64,000 nt of DNA from Cynocephalus volans (GCF_027409185.1 NC_084467.1:82096501-82160500), one strand, 5' to 3'. Counted from the first letter of the stretch, positions 1 to 12,244 are shown. Numbers and translations are program-made. Notes: generated by a model from the sequence alone, not told the origin.

Positions 1-1251
1 TCTCACCCCAGTCTCCTAGTTCCTTTGTCCATAGGCAATTACTATTTCCAGTTCCTTGTGTGTCATTCCAGAGATTTTCTGTGCATATGAACAGATAGTA
101 AAATGTTTCTCCTTCTTTTAAACAGAAGTGATAGCATCCTCTTCTCACTGTTTTGAACCTTGTCAGGCACAATTTTTTAAAAAGCTCTCCAAGAGGTTTT
201 AGGCAAACTCTTCATTAAGAGCCCCTTATAAAAGCTATGCCTCTGTTCCTCACAAAAAGCTACAGACACATCTATTAAAAATCTTTTACATCCCCTTTCA
301 GGTGTTCACCAACTTCCTAATATCCAGGGTCTAAATTCATCTGGTTAAGAATCCCTGACCTAGGGTGTTTAACGTAAGAATGTGCAGTGCTGTCAGATAA
401 AATACAGGACACCCAGTTAAATTTGAAATTCAGATAGGCAACAAGTAATTTTTTAGTATAAGTATATCCCATGCAATATTTGCAATATATGAAATTCAAA
501 TTTAAGTGAAAATCCTGTATTTTTATTTGCTATGTATTTTTATTTGAAACCCTATGAAAAATTCTGATTCATTGGAAGTTATTTCAACTAATTCTCTAGA
601 ATGCCCTGTATTAGAGATGACCTAGGTTGTCATAATAGGATCAGGCCCTTCAGGTTAAAGCCAAATACTCCAAGCTTAACCAGAAATTGAATATCTATTA
701 GCTTATTTCACAATAAGTGGCTTTAATTTGCTGTGTTTTATCTCGTGGTATAAAACTGTATTGTTACAGTTAAGTGGCCACTGAAATAAAAAATAACTCG
801 AATTTATAATACAGTAAATTATCTTATTTTCAAAGAGCTTAAAATACTAAAATCTGAGCTATTTTGGTTTTTAAAATAAACATTAAAATCTTACATTTAA
901 AATTTGGACAAGGATGAAGAGAACCAGCCCAGAGGTAAGTATTTATTATTGATTATTTAAATCATCTTTATTATCAACAAAGAAATCATTAAGCATTTAC
1001 TTAAATGGTGTAAAGTTCTGACATGGAGGATACAAAATTGTGATTTCTGATTTTTTAAGTAAATCAATAACATGTTATAATAAATATCAAATGACAAAGA
1101 GTTACAAATGTTAGAATTCTGATATGAAAATACGTAGACAATGGAAGCAAGGATTATCATAACGGGTGTGATTCTGTTACAAAAGAGATGGGAAAAAAGT
1201 TGTAATTCTGATAGATCCTAAATATCCCAAACACATCTGAATAGACTCAAT
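1..1251. other. AT-rich upstream sequence, no gene
   Basis: No coding exon, RNA gene or CpG-rich segment is visible. The only structure I can support is the palindromic element listed at 394-530. Short ORFs here have no recognisable domain and look like chance frames in AT-rich DNA. Confidence 0.6.
394..530. mobile_element. Old palindromic MITE-like element
   Basis: The left arm, from CAGATAAAATACAGG, is matched as a reverse complement by the right arm ending near CCTGTATTTTTATTTG. The inner arms (AAATTTGAAATTC and GAAATTCAAATTT) pair as well, so most of the 137 bp can fold into one hairpin. I recall similar palindromes as common old DNA-transposon-type repeats in mammals, but I cannot name the family from memory. 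Confidence 0.5.
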
Positions 1252-1266
1252 AAAATTAAAATTTAT

Positions 1267-1438
1267 GGGGCCAGCCCGTGGCTCACTTGGGAGAGTGTGG
1301 TGCTGATAACACCAAGGCCCACGTGTTCGGATCCCTATATAGGGATGGCCGGTTAGCTCACTCGCTGAGCATGGTGCTGACAACACCAAGTCAAGGGTTA
1401 AGATCCCTTTACCGGTCATCTTCTGAAAAAAAAAAAAA
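1267..1438 (+). mobile_element. Dimeric tRNA-Ile-derived SINE
   Basis: Two tRNA-like units lie head to tail. The left begins GGGGCCAGCCCGTGGCTCAC and reads through a B-box-like GTTCGGATCCC. The right has GGCCGGTTAGCTCACTCG as A-box region and GGTTAAGATCCC as B box, followed by a short linker and an A-run. The AAAATTAAAATTTAT sequence before the element recurs after the tail, consistent with a target-site duplication. There is no tRNA-unrelated body, which distinguishes it from most mammalian tRNA SINEs and fits the dermopteran family. Confidence 0.85.
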
Positions 1439-2289
1439 TTAAAATTTATTAAAAAAAATTAAAATTTATTATTCTATTTTGGATTTGTTCTCACCTAGTA
1501 GCTAAGATACATTTTTATTTCCTTCACTGTTAATCTGCATAGAATTCAGAGAGTGGTGTGCTGATGTTTAACAATCGACTCTCCAATGGATAAAACAGCC
1601 CTGATTTGTAGCGTTTGCCAGTTTCCATGGTGTAAATATTCTCACTGTGTCTGATATCAAGCTAACATTTTCAGCAACCTGTTTGCAAAATTCCTGAGAA
1701 TTTAACAATTGGCTTTTGTGAGCCTGTACAAGCTGATTTTATTTGCATAAGTTCACATGATGCACTTGACTGGATTTCAGAAAAAGAAAATAGTGATCTG
1801 TGTTCTCTTTGTTAATCAATATGCATATCTTGAAATTTGTCAATGTAGACAAAAACAAAATAAAACAAAACAGAAACCAACAAGCAAACAAACAAAAACC
1901 CCCAACAAAAAGAAAAAAACATAGGAATAATTTAAAAATTTAATTAGAGAATTTTAAATGGGGTTGGGAAAGTGCAATAAACACTTCCAGAAATCTATAA
2001 CTTTTGTTCTACCAGGTGTCCTGCTCTGAAGAGAATGTAATCTAAACAAATATGTAAATTTTTAAAAGTTATATAGTTCTATCATAAGGCAGTGAACCAA
2101 TCATCATAGAAAAGTAGAGATTAGTTACCTCCTTAAATAGATTTATTCCATTTAATTTATATAGAATTTTCTTTTTCTTTTTGCCAAGTTTCATTAGAGG
2201 AATTACATGAAATGCTTTAAGTGGATTCAATAATAGAGAGCAGAATCCCAAAAGACATAAAATAGTAGGTAGTCTGTCTTTATTTCCTT
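1439..2289. other. Unique AT-rich sequence with an A-rich patch
   Basis: No gene or recognisable repeat apart from an A/CAAA-rich simple stretch at about 1850-1920. I see nothing else. Confidence 0.5.
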
Positions 2290-2319
2290 GTTTCTTTCTT
2301 TCTTTTCTTTCTTTCTTTT

Positions 2320-2418
<99 letters not shown>

Positions 2419-2548
2419 CTCTCTTTCTTTCTTTCTTTCTTTCTTGCTTTCTCTCTCTCTTCCTCCCTCCCTCCTTCCTTCCTCCCTTCCTTCCTTCCTT
2501 CCCCTCTCCCCTCTCTGTCTCTCTGTCTCTCTCTCTCTCTTTCTCTTC
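2290..2548. repeat. (TTTC)n pyrimidine microsatellite
   Basis: Nearly pure TTTC units run to about 2418 and then grade into CT dinucleotides and CCTT units up to 2548. The + strand is about 260 nt of almost uninterrupted pyrimidine. Long serine/leucine/phenylalanine or lysine/arginine/glutamate ORFs over it are translations of the repeat and are not genes. Confidence 0.97.
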
Positions 2549-3645
2549 AGTGAGCCACCTTGAACTATGCCCTTGATGTTTTGGACTTTTTCCAATTCTT
2601 GGTTAGGAAAACTGGCAGTACAGAAACTAGTGACTATTAACTAGCCAGTGTCATTCTTCATTTGGCAGGCATGGAATCAGCATGCAAGTGTGATCCTGTT
2701 TGTGGTGTGGTGCTTCATTAGAAGCATTAAAATGGAGGTGGCAAGTACATGGCCTTTGACATTCTTTCTAACATAGTTTTGGCTTGATTATTCTGGCCTA
2801 GATACCTAGCTAAAAATTTTATTTGTGGGCACTGCCTCTATAGTTTTAATTTCAAGACACAGTCTTAAGATTTTTAAATGACAAGAAAGGAGTTGCTATT
2901 GTTTATGCTAGAGATTGTTTCTTTTGGGTAGAGAAATTCTGTATGATTGGTAAAACATTCACGGATGGAACATTGATACATACCTAAGAAAAGCTTCCTA
3001 CACTCCAGACATTAAGTTAATCTAAAGCTTTATTTTTTTCCTTGGAACCACTTTCCAAAAAGCACCTAAGATATTACCGGTTTTATATATGGAATAAACT
3101 TTTACAAAAATTTAATTTTAAGACAAGGGATTGATTTATGGTTGGAGGTTGATGTATTTGGACCAATAACTTGTTACATATCCCAGAATGCAGCAGTGGA
3201 CAACTATGTTTCACATTCTAACTTAATAAAGGAATTTATTGAGGGAAAATTTGTAACTGGAAAGGGCATTAGCTAAATGCTTATAAAATAAAGAAATTAT
3301 AAAAGGGACTTGCATTTGAATTAATTACATGATAAAATATGCAAAAGAAAATATGACACTTCAATGGCTTATCATAGACCAGAGTTCAATCATATGCCTG
3401 AAGAGAAATGCATATAATAAAAGTTATTAACCATGAGTAATAAGAAGATATAATGTAATAACTGTTTAAATTGCTAAAGCACCTGTGTAATTTAAGCCCT
3501 TTCAAGTTTACTTGGTAGAGTGGCTCCATATCAGGAGAAAGTAGAACAATATTATTCCCTTGATTCTTTCTTAGCGTTGATTACCTTATAAAATATGTAA
3601 TATGAAATAGAAACTATGTGGTAATTAATTGCCAAAATAGTTCAA
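2549..3645. other. No gene seen
   Basis: AT-rich single-copy-looking sequence. No exon-like segment, RNA gene or named repeat could be supported. Confidence 0.5.
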
Positions 3646-3750
3646 GCCCGGCCAGTTAGTTCACTTGGGAGGGCACAGTGCTGATAACTCTAAGGTCAAG
3701 CATTTGGATCCCCATACCAGCCAGCTGCCAAAAAAAAAAAAAAAAAAAAA
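3646..3750 (+). mobile_element. Monomeric tRNA-Ile-derived SINE
   Basis: One tRNA-like unit: GCCCGGCCAGTTAGTTCAC (A-box side), then ATTTGGATCCCC (B box) and CCAGCCAG acceptor-like end, followed by about 20 A. It belongs to the same family as the dimer at 1267 but has a single unit. Confidence 0.85.
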
Positions 3751-5989
3751 ATTAGGTCAGGTAGGTATAAGATAATTGGTCTGACAGATTTTTGTCGTGA
3801 TTCAAATTATGATATGAGGATAGCTTCTGAAATAAATTAATAATAGATTTTTGTTATATGAAAGAGATATTTCTTTCAGTATTCTGAAAGTTATGTTTTC
3901 CCTTTTTTTAGAGATAAAAATGTGTTTGAACTGCTTACAGAATGCCTTGTCATGGGTCTGTAAAGAATAAATCATATGTAAAAATAATTTAATATCCAAA
4001 TGATTCTGATTATGTAAAAAATCATAAACAGCCTTATAAACTGCCATGCTGATAATATGTATTTGTGTATGTGACTATACATGTGTGCATACAACAACTC
4101 TGGGTGTTTGTTAGCTTAAATGCCAATAAGCTATTTTAGAGAACATTTGCTATAAAAAGGAATACTTTGAAATCTGATTAATCTTTATTATTTTTGAAAC
4201 AAAATAACACTAAACGTATTTACTTCTTTATTGTGATGATTATCAATTTTTAATTATTTTTGCTTAAAGACTTTTTGAAGTAAATAGTGAATTTTAATAT
4301 CATGAAAAAATTTTTTAAGTTACAGATAATTCTTTAAAAGAGATTATCAAAATAAGTTGGTCCTATGAATTACATTTAAAATTTTATAGTAATGGGGGAT
4401 AACATAAATTTTGTCTAAATTTGAATATTAAGCTCGATGCCCCAAATTCTAGCTTTTTTTGAAGGGAAATTAATTGTTTTAAGCATGGAATTTTGTTCAG
4501 AAACTTTGGAAGAAGAAAAATGCTCATGTAGGAGGTAAGACTTTGTGTTCTACTGGGGAATTATGTAAACAGTATGGTTAGGGTTAATCTTTCATGTAAT
4601 AGTGGATTATTTTCCTTTTTAAAGGGAAAGCATGTACTTTTGGTTTAAATTATGTTCCACGTATCTTAACTTTTATAATGATGCTTAGATATAATAAATC
4701 TTAGTATTGGAATGGTTCTAAATAATGAGACATCCATTTAATAAGTATATTTTCCATTCCTAATTAATGTTACTTGTGATTGCTAAATACATTTATGACG
4801 TCTAGGGAGTGAAAGGATGGGAGAGCAGAGGTGATTAGCAGTGTAGGTGATGTAAGTAACCTTGAAGAAATTCTATTGGCAATAGAGGCAGTATAGAAAA
4901 ACATTAAATAGCGTGCAGTCAATGCTTCACAGCCTTTTCACTGCATGTTACACTTAAGCATTTAAAAATCGGCCATAACCCACTTGGAAGAAGGTATTTG
5001 TATGATCAAGTTGGCCTTGGAGAAGAGTGTCAAAGAATTTAGCAAGTGTGGTGGCTGGATTGTCAGGAGAGCTCGGGCTATTTGCCTCAACCCCCAGAGG
5101 GAGCGCGTCTAGGCAAGGACAAGGATTGAAGCGGAAGAGGTTGGGGCACCTGTGCAGAGCGGGTAGGGGAGGAGTTTCAAATGCAGACACAGCTTGTTGG
5201 GAAAACTTAAGACACTCAGCTGTCTTGACACACTGAGTACTGTACTAGTTGACTGGATTGAAGTGTGTATGTGTGTGTACGTGTGTGTGTTAGGAGACAA
5301 ACCATTAATACTAAAGCATATGTTAGGGAGTTGCTAAGCATACTTGTTATCTACTAGCACCAGGCAGACTTGCTGACAGCTTAATTATGGAGTTAGGCCG
5401 GGAAGTAACTCCGTAGAGGAAAAAGGAAGTGGTGGACCTGCCTCCAAGGTTCCGATATTCTGGGGTGAGAGGTATCTGAAGTTCCGAATAGGCTGCTTGC
5501 AGTACCAGGGAGGCATCTGGCTACCATTCAACCCCCACCCGCTAGGTGCCCATTCCAGAAATGGGGCAAGCTCCGTTCTTGTCTCCTGCAGGTGACAGCT
5601 CGGCTCAAATTTGTCCACGTCTTCCCTCTTGCCATGTGTCATGGCAACATCCCAAAATGATTACTGGAATATATGCCTTTTTTTATGATTCCCTGAAACA
5701 ACTTATAAAATTAAATGTTCTATTAAAAATAGAATCGGGGGCATGTTGCATTCACATTTGACGTGTAACCTGTACACATTTTAGTGATTCCCAAGAATCG
5801 TAATATTGAAAAGCATCAGGCTTGAAATGAGAGTCCACCTTAAGCAACGGTTTTAAATTAAAAACAAAACAAAACAAAACAAAACAAAACACAATTCTCG
5901 TCAATCTAAACCCAAGGATTTGCATGAGGTTTCCTTGTCAGGGTTTCTCCCGATTAGAGAAGATTAGAGAAGCTCAGAGGCAGGAAAGC
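3751..5989. other. Upstream flank of the FNBP1L promoter
   Basis: No gene. AT-rich to about 4950, then moderate GC with scattered CpG from about 5040 to 5660, a short TG repeat near 5265-5291 and an AAAAC pentamer run near 5862-5890. The moderate-GC part may belong to the promoter's outer region, but no specific element could be identified. Confidence 0.5.
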
Positions 5990-6321
5990 GGTAACTGGAG
6001 TTGTCTCATCTAAGGCGTGGAATAATAGGGGCGGTGGGCGTCTTCTCCTTCTCTCCCTTTCGGTCTTGGAGACAGGGAGGTGAGTGGCGGAGGCGGCGGC
6101 GGCAGTGGTGGGGCCGTCCAAGCCCCCAGGGACCGGCAGGAAGATACCCAGGTAGTGAGAGGGGCCAGTGGGTACCCGCTGGCGAGGGGACCCCTCAGCC
6201 GCGGCCAGGCGAGCACGGGTCCTCCCCGATCCCAGGGTGCACCGCGCCCCGCCCCCTCCCCGCTCGCGTTCCTCCTCCCCCGGCCCCGGCCCCCTCCCTC
6301 CCGGCTCCGGGAGGCGGGGAC

Positions 6322-6352
<31 letters not shown>
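6322..6352 (+). repeat. (CGG)n trinucleotide repeat in the promoter or 5' UTR
   Basis: About ten uninterrupted CGG units lie roughly 185 bp upstream of the FNBP1L start codon. A shorter GGCGGAGGCGGCGGCGGC tract lies at about 6085-6105. Whether the longer tract is transcribed depends on the unmapped start site. Confidence 0.92.
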
Positions 6353-6354
<2 letters not shown>

Positions 6355-6535
6355 TCTCCAGTCGCGTCTTTCTCACTCACTGGGGAGTCCAGCGGTGGCG
6401 GCACCTTTCGAGGCAGAGCCGGTGAGCAGCGAGCCCGCCCGCCAGCCAGTGGGAGGTCGGACAGACTGACGGCGGAGCCGACGTTCGGACGGACAGCGGG
6501 ACATCCAGACGGCCCGAGTCGCCTCAAGTTCCGCC

Positions 6536-6559
6536 ATGAGCTGGGGCACAGAGCTGTGG
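6536..6559 (+). CDS. FNBP1L: FNBP1L coding exon 1 (MSWGTELW)
   Basis: ATG at 6536 opens eight codons, MSWGTELW, followed at 6560 by a GTGAGT donor. The start context CCGCCATGA has G at -3, a good Kozak match. The last codon is complete, so the intron is phase 0 and joins cleanly to exon 2, which begins Asp-Gln. The joined reading frame gives the N-terminus of FNBP1L/Toca-1. The paralogue FNBP1 shares the first residues but differs in exon 2 (from memory, [17 protein letters not shown]). FNBP1L is an F-BAR, HR1 and SH3 protein that binds curved PI(4,5)P2 membrane, Cdc42 and N-WASP, promoting actin assembly in endocytosis and filopodia. A longer ORF across this exon in another frame is not the gene. 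The 5' UTR lies immediately upstream with an undetermined start. Confidence 0.93.
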
Positions 6560-7210
6560 GTGAGTAGGCGAGTGCGGCGCCCCGCGCGGACCCCGGCCCC
6601 CGAGAGGCGCGGGCTGGACGGGCGTCGCCGACTGTAGGCAGCGACAGCGCGCTGGGCAGTCTCCGGCCCTGGCGGAGGGTGAGGGTCCCGGTCCTCTTTG
6701 TGTGCAGACCCCTCTTCTCTCTGCGACCGGGTCAGGGGGCCGCTAGTTCGCGCTCCCGCCTCTGCCGCCCGATGAGTCTGGGGCAGCGTCCGGCGGCCGG
6801 GGAAGCGGCCGCGGGCTCCCGCGTCGGCTGCGATCTTCTCCCGTCCCCTCTTCCTCCTCTACTTTCCGGACGCCTGGCTCCGCGCCCGGCCGCGCTTCTC
6901 TCCCTTTGTATCTCCTCTCCCGGAGGCGGGGGAGGGGGCCCATTGTCCTGAAGGGCCGCTGTTCGCGGGCGGGGAGGGGCCCCGCCGCGAACCCCCGCCC
7001 GGGTCAGGGTCCGCGGGGCTGGGGCATCGCCTGACTCCGGCGGCGCGGGGCTCCGAGAGGCGCCGCCCGCCGCCCTCGCCCCAGGTAGGGGGAGCCGGGC
7101 GGCTTTGTTCCGAGCCCGGCCTCCGGCCAGCCAGGCCCAACCCACATGCCCATTTCTCTCTCCCTGCCTCTGTGTTCGGGACGGGTATAGCTTCGGGGGA
7201 CTCCGGCTGG

Positions 7211-10200
7211 GCCACCCCGGCTGCAGCTTTGGGCCGGTGGGTTGGCTTTTGGGACCTGAATTAAATTGAGTGATCGATGGGGAAGCTGATTTTGCCAAAA
7301 AGAAGCGTACGGCTTCCCTATTGCTTTACTTCCCCTTCCGTTCTTTATTTTCACTCGTTCTCTCTCCTTTTCTTTCTCTTTCCTCCTTGTCTCTCTTGGG
7401 CGTAGGAGGCTCCAGACAATGCCCAGTGTCTGGCCAAGGTGCGGGTGGAGTGTGATAGGTCGGAGAGTTCGCTCCCGACGCCGCCACCGAAGGGTGGAGG
7501 TATGAAGGGCAGTGATTTCTCAGGTGCTGCCGGGGAACAGGGGGCGTGGGGGCGCTGTCCCGAGAGCGGCCCGGCCTCAGCCACTCCCCTTTTTATCCCA
7601 CCTGTGCATATTTTCGGTGCCTTTTGTTTGCGAGGATCTCGTGAAATCTCTGCAGAGAAAGAGGAGAGAGAACTTTTTAATATGTATGTGCACGGTTAGG
7701 GTGGGAGTGAAAGCAGATCGGTTAATTGAAGGGCAAAATGTTTATTTTTCACATCTTACAGATTGGGAATCTTAGAACTGAAAGAGACTTTTAGGGCTCA
7801 TCTAGTGGAACACTTGCAGCATTCTGGACAAGTGCTTGCCTACTCTGCAAACACACCACCCACGAGAAAATATCTCAGGAGTCTCTCCATTCCGTTTCTT
7901 AGATAGCGTTAATTGATAGCATTATATCAGGAGGAATATGTAGAAAAATGAATTATGTAACATTTAACCCTTTTACATTGGTTACGTTCTCAGGCATTAT
8001 TGGCCTATTCCCCTTCACTTTGTACATTCTGTAATTGATTATATTGTGTCATAAATGAAAGGAAATGGGTATAGTTTTATTTTCCATTTTTATAATTAGA
8101 AAATATTTTTATTTTTACCCATGCTTCAGAGGAAGCTAAGATGTAAGCAGAATACTTTTTAAAAGTACATTTAGGAAAACAGTGGAGGAATATTATTTAG
8201 ATTTAACTCTTAATTTAGATTTAAAGAAATTCATTTTGTATCACATTATAGAAAAACTATTTTAAGGAAAAACTATACAATATTTTAGTGAAGACTAAAA
8301 TGTGAATTTTAAAGTTTTTTTTTTAAAATTTAAGAATATAATACATTCAGAAACTATTCCATTTCTCCACTGTCTTCTGTAATTTGGTTATTTACCTTAA
8401 GCATTTGAGTATAGTAGTTTCTCAGCAATTTGAAAAGGTAAACTGTGGAAGAGATGGGAATTTCTGTTCTGTATAAAAATTGTTTTATATCACTTGGAAA
8501 TCTTGAAGAAATTTAAAAATTTTCTATTAAAATTTAGTACATCTTTATATTTTGGAATTTTTAGAAGTTTGAGGAAAACATTTATTAGAAACTAAATAAT
8601 GTAGAATCAACTACTATCAAGTCAGTGTCTAAACCTTACATAAGCAGTACTTGCTGTAGAGGACTATTGTTGGGACTAATAGAAACCTAAGAAAAACTTG
8701 ACTAGATTTCCTGTTTTTACTGTTTTCAGTTCTGAATAAGGATATTGTGTTTCCAGTGGATTGTAATGTAATAGAGACACCTATCCTGTGCTTTTGCCAT
8801 TGAGGAATTTGAGGTTGGGAAAATTCTCTTGAAATTTTGAATTTAGAAATAAGTTCTCATATTTTTTCATGTTTAGGATCACATTACTGTCACAAAGGTT
8901 TAATTATAGAGAAAATGTTGTTACAAAAAAAAATGATGATATGCACTTATGCACTCAAACTTAAGTCTGTTTCTTCCAATAACCATTGGAATTTTATTGT
9001 TATTTTAATGCTTCTTAAGTCTTATGCTAAATTTGAGAATAAAGGAATTCAGTAGAACTACTCTAATACTGACACTAGGGGACAGAACTAATAGTGTTAG
9101 GCTAAGTTATGTCAGATTTTTGTGGTGTAATTGTGAGGGGATATGAATTTACTGACAATGAATTTGAGCTGTGCTTTAAGGGATTTCTAGAGTTTCAAAT
9201 GTAAATAAGGTAGTGAATATATATACTAGAGTCACAGTTGTGTTCTGGGTAATGCCAAAGTGATGACAGTGTCTTCATTTCCTCAGGAATTCCTAGTATC
9301 TTAGGCATTGATTATTGCGTTGATTATTACCATGACAAGAATTGCTGGATTAGAAAGATAACCAAATATGGATTAATGATTTCAAAGCACAGATTTTGTC
9401 ATTTTTACAAATATGTAAATAGTCCTGTGTTTAGTAAGTTTTACTTACTAGGAGATAGCTTTTTAGTATTTTGAGGACCCAGTTAAAGTGTAACAGGAAA
9501 AAAAAATCTGTATATGGACTGTGAATGTGTGTATAGATATGAAAAAAATATGGCTGAGCACATCACATTGATATGACTTTTTAAAAAGTTTGCTATTATG
9601 CTATCTACCCTGAGTGAATCATTGTACAATATATGAATGCATTGAAACAACACACTGTACGCCATAAATATGTTCAATGAAAAATTTTTAAAAAATTTGC
9701 TACCCAAGGGAAATGTGGAACTAGTCTGGGAGTTAGAAGATAGATTCAAATATATGATTTAATTTGTAGAGTCATATGAGCCTTTCTTATGCCTTAGTTT
9801 CTTGGTCTACGTAATCTTTGGCCGTTAGTTTTAAAAGTGTATAATTTAAAAGCCATTGTTGTTTCATTATAGTATTAGCTAAATGCATTTGACAAAGCTT
9901 ATGACATCTTTTTGGAAGAAATTGAAAAATGTCGAGTTAACTTTTGTGATTGCTTTTACAGAATTTTCATTGACTAGTTCTTTTAAATCTCTTTCATACC
10001 ATAGGGGGTGCTGTCAGGCGTTGTAAGATGATATCTGATTACTTTTTATCATGTGGAATTCAGCTTTTAGAATTTGTATGGAGCCGGAGAGAAAGAAATA
10101 TATAATAAGGATAAACGTTTTTGTAAAATATCCCTATTGAATCCAAATTAGTTATTAATATTTGGGGTTTAAGGAAAAATTTTCCTTAAGTTCTTGACAG

Positions 10201-10805
10201 TGAACTAAATCAACAGACTGAAAATATCTCATGAAAGATGTGCAATATTAATGTTGTATACCTGTTATAATTTGAAAAGCATAAATATATGGAGTCAAAT
10301 TTTCTTATTTTGGGCACACCATTTTGTTGTTTTTAGGGAGGAAAGGATATCTGTTTCATTCCTGCTATACCCAATTTATAGAAAAGAAATTGGCATAGTA
10401 GTAAGCACTTAAAATGTTTGTTGAATCAATGGAGGGATTCAATGGATTGCTTAACTTTATAATCAAATTATATTTTGAATACTAAGTTTGTTTAGTCGCT
10501 CCCCCCACCCCCACGTATACGTCTCATATCTTTGTTTAACCTTAGGAATCCTTTTTATAATCTGGAAACACAGCTACTTGTGCCTTTTATGTGAAATTTT
10601 TCTCTATTTAGGTCTGGGATTTTTATTTCCTTGATTATTTGAGTACAGCTGGTTATCTTTAGTGATAGTGTATTTTATGGCCCTTTGGATTCAAAAAATG
10701 AAAATAGTGAACACCCAGTTGTTACATGCTTTGACTATTAATGGATGGTCATATGTAAGAATAATGTAAATTATCTGAGACTGTTAATGAATTGGGAAAA
10801 CATAA
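7211..10805. other. Proximal intron 1, mostly unique sequence
   Basis: After the CpG island the sequence becomes AT-rich. A segment near 7755-7835 (AGAACTGAAAGAGACTTTTAGGG, abbreviated to its core) resembles old MIR-type repeats but is too diverged to assign. No exon, RNA gene or young transposon was seen in the rest. Confidence 0.5.
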
Positions 10806-10809
10806 AACA

Positions 10810-11933
10810 CTGATTTTTAAAAATTAATTTATTATTATATTTTTACATTTTAAGATGTTGTGGAGCTGTTGGGGGAGGGGGAGGAGGGAAAGGGGAAGGG
10901 TATAGAGCAGAAGGAGGAGGATGGACTGGGGGTCCTGGTTGAGGCCTGTGGCACCCCCATCATTCTGGTGGGGGAGCCCACGTGCTTCCAGTCTTTCAAG
11001 GTTTTATAGGTGTGCTTTGGTGGTGTTGGACCTTTACTGGTTAATATCAGAACTTTGTCTCTGAACTGTGGGGTTTTTGTGTTTTCTTTCATTTCTGTTG
11101 CATTATTTGCTATTCCCACCACTTAAACAATGCACTGGAATTAATTTGTTGTCCTTTGGTTACTTCTAAAATGGGGGAACTTCCTGTGGGAACAAGCACT
11201 TGAGCCCTGTGGTTGAGCTAAATTGGTGCTTTGCTGCTGATTCCCTGGAGGCAGCTTTTTGTGCAGCTCAGGTTTTAGTTGTAAGCGCTTCTGGGTCTTG
11301 TGAGGTCTGTTACACCTGGGTTGTTTGGAAACTCTGGTCTGGGCCTGAGTCTTTTCAGCAAACTGCACCCCTTGCAGTTCTATATTCCTGACCAGTCTCC
11401 ACTGAGTGTCTCTGTGCTGATTAGAGGGCAGATCAGCTGCCCATGCTGTGCCTCAGTGTTCCCCTGGTGGGCCCATCTCCTCCACCCCTGTACTCCAAAC
11501 ATTTCCCATGGGATGGGCCATGTGCAGGTCCCTTATGATGACTCACCAGCTCTGAGTGGCTCCTCGGTCCTATGTGGATCCACAGGAACCCTGTTAGTGG
11601 TCTTGCTGGCCTGGGGGCCACCAAGGCCCTCTTCTCCCTGCAGCCTCCAAGCAACTTCATACAAAGGGCACAGCAGCAGCTTTTGCTAGCTCTTGCTCTG
11701 TGTACTCATGAGGGCCAGCCCTAAAGTGGTCAGGGCTCGAAAAGGTCAGAGCAGTTCTTTCTTTTTCTCATGTGGCTTCTCCTGCCTTCATGAACTCCGT
11801 AGGTCTCTCCTCCTCTTCCCCTGAGCTCTAGTGGCCCAAGCTTAGCAGTTGTTGCTTTTTAGTAGTTGTAAATTGGTTGAATATGGGAGAGGGTGATGTT
11901 GGGTTCCGTCTATTCCACCATCTTGATTGGAAG
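10810..11933 (-). mobile_element. L1-5'UTR-derived element, 3' module distinct
   Basis: Read on the minus strand it begins near GACTTCCAATCAAGATGG and runs about 800 bp through a segment clearly homologous to 22080-22915. Past 11135 the two copies diverge. This one continues through a C/T-rich block (about 10860-10990) to an AT-rich tail near 10810-10855. The start with CAAGATGG resembles an L1 5' end. No L1 ORF1 or ORF2 signature (coiled coil, endonuclease, reverse transcriptase) is visible inside. Target-site duplications are weak at best. It could be a truncated L1 5' region or another member of the composite family. Confidence 0.6.
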
Positions 11934-12244
11934 TCAAATTGATCTTCTGAGAGCAAAAATGTCTAGGTGATTCTGAGAGATTTTTGGCAAATGTGAATGT
12001 TAGTTAATTTTTTTTTCCAGTATAAATTATAAAAATCAAAATCATTGAAGTGAAACAGCTATGATAAATAGCTTTTAAATAAACACAGAAACCATTACTT
12101 CTGAATCAATCTTCTGTACTGACTTAGACCATGAACTAAATTAACATTCCTTACTATTTGCCAAGGCTGACTGTAATTAATATTTATTTAATATAATTAA
12201 TACATTTTTAAAATCTGAAAATATCTATATTTCACCTTTCTTTT

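Larger units (their letters stand above)
5990..7210 (+). promoter_or_regulatory. FNBP1L: CpG island promoter of FNBP1L
   Basis: GC content and CpG density rise sharply near 6010 and fall again after about 7200, while both flanks are AT-rich. The island surrounds coding exon 1 and extends about 650 bp into intron 1. There is no convincing TATA box. Several GC-box (Sp1-type) matches are visible, for example CCCCGCCCCC at 6247-6256 and GGGCGGGGAGGGG near 6967. This is the usual layout of a broadly expressed TATA-less promoter. The transcription start cannot be fixed from sequence alone. Confidence 0.88.

Noticed and set aside
2227..2595. Lys/Arg/Glu-rich and Phe/Leu/Ser-rich frames over the microsatellite
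   Set aside because: Direct translation of TTTC/GAAA repeats.
6001..6567. 188-codon + frame across the CpG island
   Set aside because: It is rich in Gly, Ala, Pro and Arg because the DNA is GC-rich. It overlaps FNBP1L exon 1 in another frame and runs through its splice donor.
6732..7298. 188-codon minus frame in the CpG island
   Set aside because: Stop-poor only because of GC composition; no domain or start context.
10810..11933. Target-site duplication for the 10.8-11.9 kb element
   Set aside because: Only a weak ACTGATTTT/ATTGATCTT similarity at the two ends, not enough to claim.
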